DNA of 8,583 nt from Synergistaceae bacterium UBA5827 (GTDB taxonomy: Bacteria > Synergistota > Synergistia > Synergistales > 79-D21), in NCBI GenBank assembly GCA_002432945.1, contig DJHE01000001.1, positions 3,008 to 11,590 on the forward strand, written 5' to 3'. A program made the position numbers and the translations under genes. Shown piece by piece: positions 5,405-8,583 of this stretch. The notes beneath the pieces were generated by a model. The model was not told the DNA's origin and made no database searches. It worked only from the letters and a program-made list of their open reading frames with translations. Within the stretch, counting starts at the first letter, position 1. The number at the start of each line of letters is the position of its first letter.

Positions 5405-5716
5405 TCAGGCCTCTTCGATCAGGTCCTCAAACTCGCCTTCGTACTCATCGGTTTCAAGCCAGCGTTCGCACCATTCCAGGGCTTCTTCCTTGGCCAGAGG
5501 GATAAGTCCCTCGCCACCGCACCAGCAATTCTGTCCGCAGGATTGCCCGTATGCAGAGCGGGCTCCGCCAGACCCGGCCCGGAAATAATTGCCCCTCGGG
5601 GTTCGATAGAGGGACTCGGAGATCCTGTCAAAATCTCCCATTGCCCCGCTGCTCCTATGCCCGATCTCGGTTGCCGTTTCCGTGTCGTACCGTTTCCCCT
5701 CGATGATCCTTCTCAT
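5405..5716 (-). CDS. Unknown 103-aa protein with MRRIIEGKRYDTETATEI start and a Cys cluster
   Basis: The sequence begins MRRIIEGKRYDTETATEIG and continues with DFDRISESLYRTPRGNYFRAGSGGARSAY, a pattern I associate with small hypothetical proteins of Firmicutes, phages and islands (KRYDTETA / LYxTxxGNYF / GGAxSxY / PLxxEEAxxW). No function is known for them. A cluster C-x3-C-x-C (residues 60, 64, 66) sits in the loop before LIPLAKEEALEWCERW; it is not something I expect in the family core and might bind metal. The start is the ATG at 5716, because AAGGAGGG lies 7 nt upstream; a longer frame to 5755 has no such signal. The acidic C-terminus ends EEA. It is on the same strand as the integrase, 164 nt downstream of it. 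Confidence 0.8.
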   Translation of the reverse strand: MRRIIEGKRYDTETATEIGHRSSGAMGDFDRISESLYRTPRGNYFRAGSGGARSAYGQSCGQNCWCGGEGLIPLAKEEALEWCERWLETDEYEGEFEDLIEEA

Positions 5717-5852
5717 GGAAATTCCCTCCTTTTGTCGGCTAGTGCTTCTCCCCATGCTTCAGGACGGCTCAGGAGCCCTTTCTTATTTCAAGCCCGATAA
5801 CTTTTACCTTGACGGCAAACAGGCCCCTTCTGTGTGGCTCCTGACGTGCGGT

Positions 5853-5870
5853 GAACCCCGGCGGGGCTTC
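5853..5870 (-). other. Short hairpin after the integrase stop
   Basis: On the minus strand GAAgCCCC and GGGGTTC form a 7-bp stem with one bulged G and a 3-nt loop, 11 nt after the integrase stop codon. No U-run follows, so termination is doubtful; it may protect the mRNA 3' end. No clear promoter for the 103-aa gene was seen in the 164-bp gap. Confidence 0.3.
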
Positions 5871-5880
5871 CGAAGGCGGC

Positions 5881-6834
5881 TTATCGGCGGGCATCCCCCC
5901 TTTTCAGGGTGCGCGTCCGTGTTCCTGACGGCATGAGGGCATCCATGACCCCCACTTGGGCATGGGCGGCCTTCAGGTCTTCGGTGGTCAAGTGTTCGTA
6001 GAAATCGCTTGTGACCCGAATATTGGAATGACCCAGGAGACGGGCGGTAAGGGCAAGGTTGCCGGTGGACCTCAAGAACTCGGTGGCACACAGATGACGA
6101 AGGGCATGGGCGTGAAGCGGGATTCCGAAACTCTTGGAAAGGCGGCGAATCTGAAGGCCCAACTCCCCCGGTTTCAACGGCTCTCCGGACTCGGACGGGA
6201 AGACGGCCTCGGTTCTCCATTCTGAGGGGCGGCAGGCCAAAAAGGAGCGAATCTCCCTGGCGGTGGCGGGGCTGAACGGCACTTCCCTACCCTTCTTGTT
6301 TTTCGATACGGCGGCCCGGATCGTGACTGAAAGGCGGATCAGGTCCAAATCCTGAAGCCTCAGGGTGCAAAGCTCCCCCCTTCTCAGGCCCGAATCAAGG
6401 GAGAGCATGAGCATGGCCTTCAATCGCTTTTGGGCGAATCGGCGGGTATCGAGCTTCTCGAGAAAGGCCTTCACGTCATCGAGGGACGGCAGCCCGGCGA
6501 TTTTCGGCGGCGTGGATCCCTTTAACCCCCGCATGGGCTCCCCTTCGATGACTCCTTCCTCCTGGAGAAAGCGGAAGAAGACCTTCAGGACCTTCAAACG
6601 GGTTTGCCTTGTCCATTCGGTATTGGAGGACGCAAGGTATTCAAGGGCGGCCTGTCTTGGCTGGCTGAGCAAATCGGGGTTGTCGCGGGTGAAGGGGCGA
6701 AGGATCGCTTCATCCAGGGCGAGGGTGGCCTTCCTCAATCCTTGGGCCTGGCGGAAGGACAGGAACGATTCAAGGGCTCCTTGAGGGCTGAACGGCTTCA
6801 GGTCTGCATGGATCCGGGCGAGTTTTCCAGACAT
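5881..6834 (-). CDS. int: Tyrosine recombinase integrase
   Basis: This enzyme catalyses site-specific integration and excision between attP and the tRNA-Val attB through a covalent 3'-phosphotyrosine intermediate. The 317 aa comprise an N-terminal SAM-like core-binding domain (about 20-100: ALESFLSFRQAQGLRKATL...RLKVLKVFFRFLQEEG) and a catalytic domain (about 115-295). Catalytic residues seen are Arg151 in SGLRRGEL, a Lys in SKNKKGREVPF (about 177-182), HALR (His243, Arg246), His269 in LLGHSNIRVTS and nucleophile Tyr279 in SDFYEH. All are intact, so it should be active. The length and motif spacing fit XerC/D-like integrases. The start ATG at 6834 has AGGGGGA about 7 nt upstream. The gene reads away from the adjacent right repeat, typical for int beside its att site. 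No excisionase gene is evident; the 67-aa XRE protein or the 103-aa protein could serve. Confidence 0.96.
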   Translation of the reverse strand: MSGKLARIHADLKPFSPQGALESFLSFRQAQGLRKATLALDEAILRPFTRDNPDLLSQPRQAALEYLASSNTEWTRQTRLKVLKVFFRFLQEEGVIEGEPMRGLKGSTPPKIAGLPSLDDVKAFLEKLDTRRFAQKRLKAMLMLSLDSGLRRGELCTLRLQDLDLIRLSVTIRAAVSKNKKGREVPFSPATAREIRSFLACRPSEWRTEAVFPSESGEPLKPGELGLQIRRLSKSFGIPLHAHALRHLCATEFLRSTGNLALTARLLGHSNIRVTSDFYEHLTTEDLKAAHAQVGVMDALMPSGTRTRTLKRGDARR

Positions 6835-6865
6835 GGCGGATTCCCCCTAACATTAAAGGGAGTAA

Positions 6866-6886
6866 TCCTGTTTTAAGGTATCAGGA
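6866..6886. promoter_or_regulatory. Inverted repeat upstream of int
   Basis: TCCTG (6866-6870) and CAGGA (6882-6886) form a short inverted repeat with an 11-bp AT-rich middle between the int start and the right att repeat. It could be an operator on int or a recombinase/excisionase arm site. The arms are only 5 bp, so the evidence is weak. Confidence 0.3.
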
Positions 6887-6893
6887 AAACGGC

Positions 6894-6941
6894 AAAATAA
6901 AGACCGCTTCCCTACGCAAAATATGCGTCTGAAAACGGCCT
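6894..6941 (-). terminator. Probable terminator after the right tRNA-Val, inside the element
   Basis: On the minus strand AGGCCG pairs with CGGTCT (6 bp, one G-T) around an inner hairpin ACGCA/TGCGT (6914-6918 with 6924-6928), followed by TTATTTT. It begins 11 nt downstream of the tRNA CCA end. It would replace the native terminator, which the insertion moved to the other side of the element, and shield int from tRNA transcription. Confidence 0.5.
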
Positions 6942-6951
6942 GTTTATTCAA

Positions 6952-7026
6952 TGGTGGGTGGTACAGGAATCGAACCTGTGACCTCTTCCGTGTCAAGGAA
7001 GCGTTCTTCCTCTGAACTAACCACCC
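6952..7026 (-). tRNA. tRNA-Val (anticodon GAC), right copy
   Basis: This copy is identical to 409-483, with the same cloverleaf, anticodon GAC and encoded CCA. It starts 15 nt after the rlmB stop codon, so it is probably made from the uvrA-rlmB transcript or a promoter inside rlmB. Its 5' flank is chromosome and its 3' flank is element DNA, so this is the copy with native expression. Confidence 0.95.
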
Positions 7027-7032
7027 GGAGCA
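6952..7032. repeat. 81-bp direct repeat, right attachment site
   Basis: Perfect copy of 409-489. It forms the integrase-proximal boundary of the element and includes the tRNA plus the 6 bp upstream of it. Confidence 0.92.
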
Positions 7033-7041
7033 TCATGCATT

Positions 7042-7833
7042 TTAAGGGGCGCTTCCCGCCTTGTCAATCGTTCGTTTCCACTCGTACATCGCAATTGCAG
7101 TGGCAACCGAGGCGTTTAGGGAACCCGATTTGCCCTCCATGGGGATTCTACGGCGTTCGTCGCAGCGCATTTCAACGGGGCGGCTGATACCTTGTCCTTC
7201 TCCGCCAACAATAAGGGCGAGACGCACAGGAAGCGGCTTGCCGCCGAGGGTCTCGGGAGCCTTGTGATCCAGCCCCACAGACCAGAAACCTGCCGGTTCA
7301 AGCTGGTCAAGCGCAAAAAGCAGGTTTGGTGCCGTGAAAATTGGTAGCCTGGCAGCAGCTCCCGCGCTTGCTTTTAGGACGATGCCGGTGGGAAGGGCTG
7401 CCCGCCTTTTTGGAATGACAATCGCCGATGCTCCGAAAGACTCGGCCGACCGGATAATGCTGCCCAGGTTCCCAGGGTCTTGAAGGTGGTCCAGGAGCAG
7501 AACCATTGCCGGTTTTGGGTTTGGGGGCAAGTGTTGGCCAAGGGTGGCAGCGTCAAGCAATTCGACCGGGGACACAAGGGCGGCGACTCCCTGGTGGGAT
7601 GTTCCCGGGCACAACCGCTCAATCGACGCCCTTTCCACTTTCTGGAACGGAATCGAGTCCCTGCGACAATATTCTTCGACTTTTCGGATAGCCTGATGAT
7701 GTGAGTCCCTGGCAATCAACACTTTCTTTATGCGCTTGGGAGCTTCTTCGATAAGGGCAAGGACGGAATTCCGGCCCCACGCTACTTCCTGGGTCGATTC
7801 CTGGTCCTGTTGCCGTCTTTCTTCTTCATGCAT
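7042..7833 (-). CDS. rlmB: 23S rRNA/tRNA 2'-O-ribose methyltransferase, RlmB/TrmH (SpoU) family
   Basis: It methylates a ribose 2'-OH of rRNA (RlmB: G2251 of 23S rRNA) with S-adenosylmethionine. The 263 residues start MHEEERRQQD; an L30e-like substrate-binding domain follows (WGRNSVLALIEE...KKVLIA, GTSHQGVAALV at about 78-87), then the SPOUT knotted domain. Motif 1 is LLDHLQDPGNLGSIIRSAESFG (Asn122, Arg128), motif 2 ALIVGGEGQGIS (206-217), and motif 3 RIPMEGKSGSLNASVATAIAMYEW (Ser238, Asn240). All are conserved. The start ATG at 7833 has AGGAGG 7-9 nt upstream; a longer frame to 7992 only overlaps uvrA. The ATG overlaps the uvrA stop by 8 nt, suggesting translational coupling. The exact target among TrmH-family members is not provable here. 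Confidence 0.9.
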   Translation of the reverse strand: MHEEERRQQDQESTQEVAWGRNSVLALIEEAPKRIKKVLIARDSHHQAIRKVEEYCRRDSIPFQKVERASIERLCPGTSHQGVAALVSPVELLDAATLGQHLPPNPKPAMVLLLDHLQDPGNLGSIIRSAESFGASAIVIPKRRAALPTGIVLKASAGAAARLPIFTAPNLLFALDQLEPAGFWSVGLDHKAPETLGGKPLPVRLALIVGGEGQGISRPVEMRCDERRRIPMEGKSGSLNASVATAIAMYEWKRTIDKAGSAP

Positions 7834-8583
7834 CGGCGTACCTCCTGACTTGCTTGAGATATTCTCGAAGGCATGGTGCCGTGTGGCCTCTGCGCGACCG
7901 TGAAACCTGGTCCGGGGTCCCGGTGGCCACGACCTTTCCACCCGCGTTTCCACCTTCGGGGCCAAGATCGACCAGGTAATCGCTGGATGCAAGGACGTCC
8001 AGGTTGTGTTCGATCATGACAACGGTGTTTCCCTGGTCCACAAGCTTGTGGAGAAGAAGAAGAAGCTTACGGACGTCAGTGTAGTGCAGGCCTGTAGTCG
8101 GCTCGTCCAAAAGATACAGGGTTGAGCCCGTGAAGCGTTTGGACAACTCTGTCGCTAGTTTTACCCTTTGGGCCTCGCCGCCGCTCAGGGTTGGCGCGGG
8201 TTGGCCGAGCCGAATGTAACCGAGGCCGGATTCCTCTATCACCTTGAGCTTCGAGGCGATCCTTGGAATGTCCGCGAAGAAGTGCAGGGCTTCCTCGACG
8301 GGCATATCAAGGACATCGGCGATTGTCCGCCCCCTATAGCGAACCTCCAGGGTTTCGTGATTGTAGCGTTTCCCCTTGCAGATTTCGCAAGGCACGAAGA
8401 CGTCCGGCATGAATAGCATGGAAATACGGCTTTCTCCTTCTCCCTTGCAGGCTTCACACCGTCCGCCGCGCACGTTGAAACTGAATCGGCCCGGTTGGAA
8501 TCCCCGAATCCTCGCCTCCGGCAACTGGGAAAAGAGCTCACGAACGGGCGTGAAGAGGCCGGTATAGGTGGCGGGATTCGACC
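7826..8583 (-). CDS. uvrA: UvrABC excinuclease subunit A, C-terminal 251 aa
   Basis: UvrA recognises DNA damage and loads UvrB in nucleotide excision repair. This is the C-terminal quarter of a roughly 940-aa protein, cut by the right window edge. Visible are NPATYTGLFTPVRELFSQLPEAR, RGFQPGRFSFNVRGGRC, the zinc finger CEAC-19 residues-CEIC, GYIRLGQPAPTLSGGEAQRVKLATEL (ABC signature), LYLLDEPTTGLH (Walker B) and VVMIEHNLDVLASSDYLVDLGPEGGNAGG (H-loop). The second Walker A lies upstream, outside the window. All motifs are intact. It overlaps rlmB by 8 nt and belongs to the chromosomal flank. Confidence 0.97.
   Translation of the reverse strand, partial: SNPATYTGLFTPVRELFSQLPEARIRGFQPGRFSFNVRGGRCEACKGEGESRISMLFMPDVFVPCEICKGKRYNHETLEVRYRGRTIADVLDMPVEEALHFFADIPRIASKLKVIEESGLGYIRLGQPAPTLSGGEAQRVKLATELSKRFTGSTLYLLDEPTTGLHYTDVRKLLLLLHKLVDQGNTVVMIEHNLDVLASSDYLVDLGPEGGNAGGKVVATGTPDQVSRSRRGHTAPCLREYLKQVRRYADA

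Larger units (their letters stand above)
409..7032. mobile_element. Integrative element of about 6.5 kb inserted at tRNA-Val
   Basis: The element is bounded by 81-bp direct repeats that are copies of tRNA-Val. A tyrosine integrase lies next to the right repeat, with a prim-pol/helicase replication protein, an XRE repressor and an ArpU-like regulator inside. One unit (repeat to repeat) is 6543 bp. No structural, packaging, lysis or conjugation genes are recognisable. This suggests a phage-satellite-like island or an integrative plasmid that depends on another element for transfer. The boundaries and integrase are firm; the class of element is inference. Confidence 0.9.

Noticed and set aside
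5330..5800. Open frame of 156 codons on the plus strand
   Set aside because: It is antisense to the 103-aa gene, which has a strong Shine-Dalgarno and a recognisable conserved pattern.
7834..7992. N-terminal extension of the rlmB reading frame
   Set aside because: The extension lies wholly in uvrA coding sequence, while ATG 7833 has a good AGGAGG and the protein then has family-typical length.

Overview
The window shows a small integrated genetic element inside a bacterial chromosome. The flanking chromosome, all on the minus strand, reads uvrA (3' end) - rlmB/TrmH-type rRNA methyltransferase - tRNA-Val(GAC) on the right, and tRNA-Val(GAC) - rho-independent terminator - acpS (truncated by the window edge) on the left. 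High GC, GTG/TTG starts and the gene types fit a Gram-negative, possibly Desulfobacterota (deltaproteobacterial) host. That placement is an inference from style and carries low confidence.

The two tRNA-Val genes lie in an 81-bp perfect direct repeat (409-489 and 6952-7032). The repeats bracket about 6.5 kb whose rightmost gene, next to the 3' end of the right tRNA, is a tyrosine-recombinase integrase. This is the layout of an element integrated at a tRNA gene. The repeat spans the complete tRNA rather than only its 3' part, so both copies look intact.

Inside the element, from left to right: a 291-aa unknown protein with a C-terminal Cys-rich motif (minus); a divergent 55-bp control region; a plus-strand operon with a 67-aa Cro/CI-type regulator, a 150-aa unknown protein and a 561-aa primase-polymerase/RecA-like helicase fusion; a terminator; about 900 bp of non-coding, strongly repetitive DNA; a 142-aa protein resembling phage late regulators of the ArpU/RinA type; then, on the minus strand, a 103-aa unknown protein and the integrase. 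No capsid, portal, lysis, conjugation, relaxase or transposase gene is visible. The element looks like a minimal integrating replicon: a phage-satellite-like island or an integrative plasmid.

The most striking part is the non-coding region 3964-4705. It holds 9-bp iteron-like arrays in two orientations around an AT-rich patch, beginning inside the last codons of the replicase gene. Beyond these lies about 225 bp in which three different motif families follow one another, each repeated every 10-12 bp, close to one DNA helical turn. The first part is a good candidate replication origin. The second could be an origin extension, a centromere-like site or an array bound by one of the element's own DNA-binding proteins.
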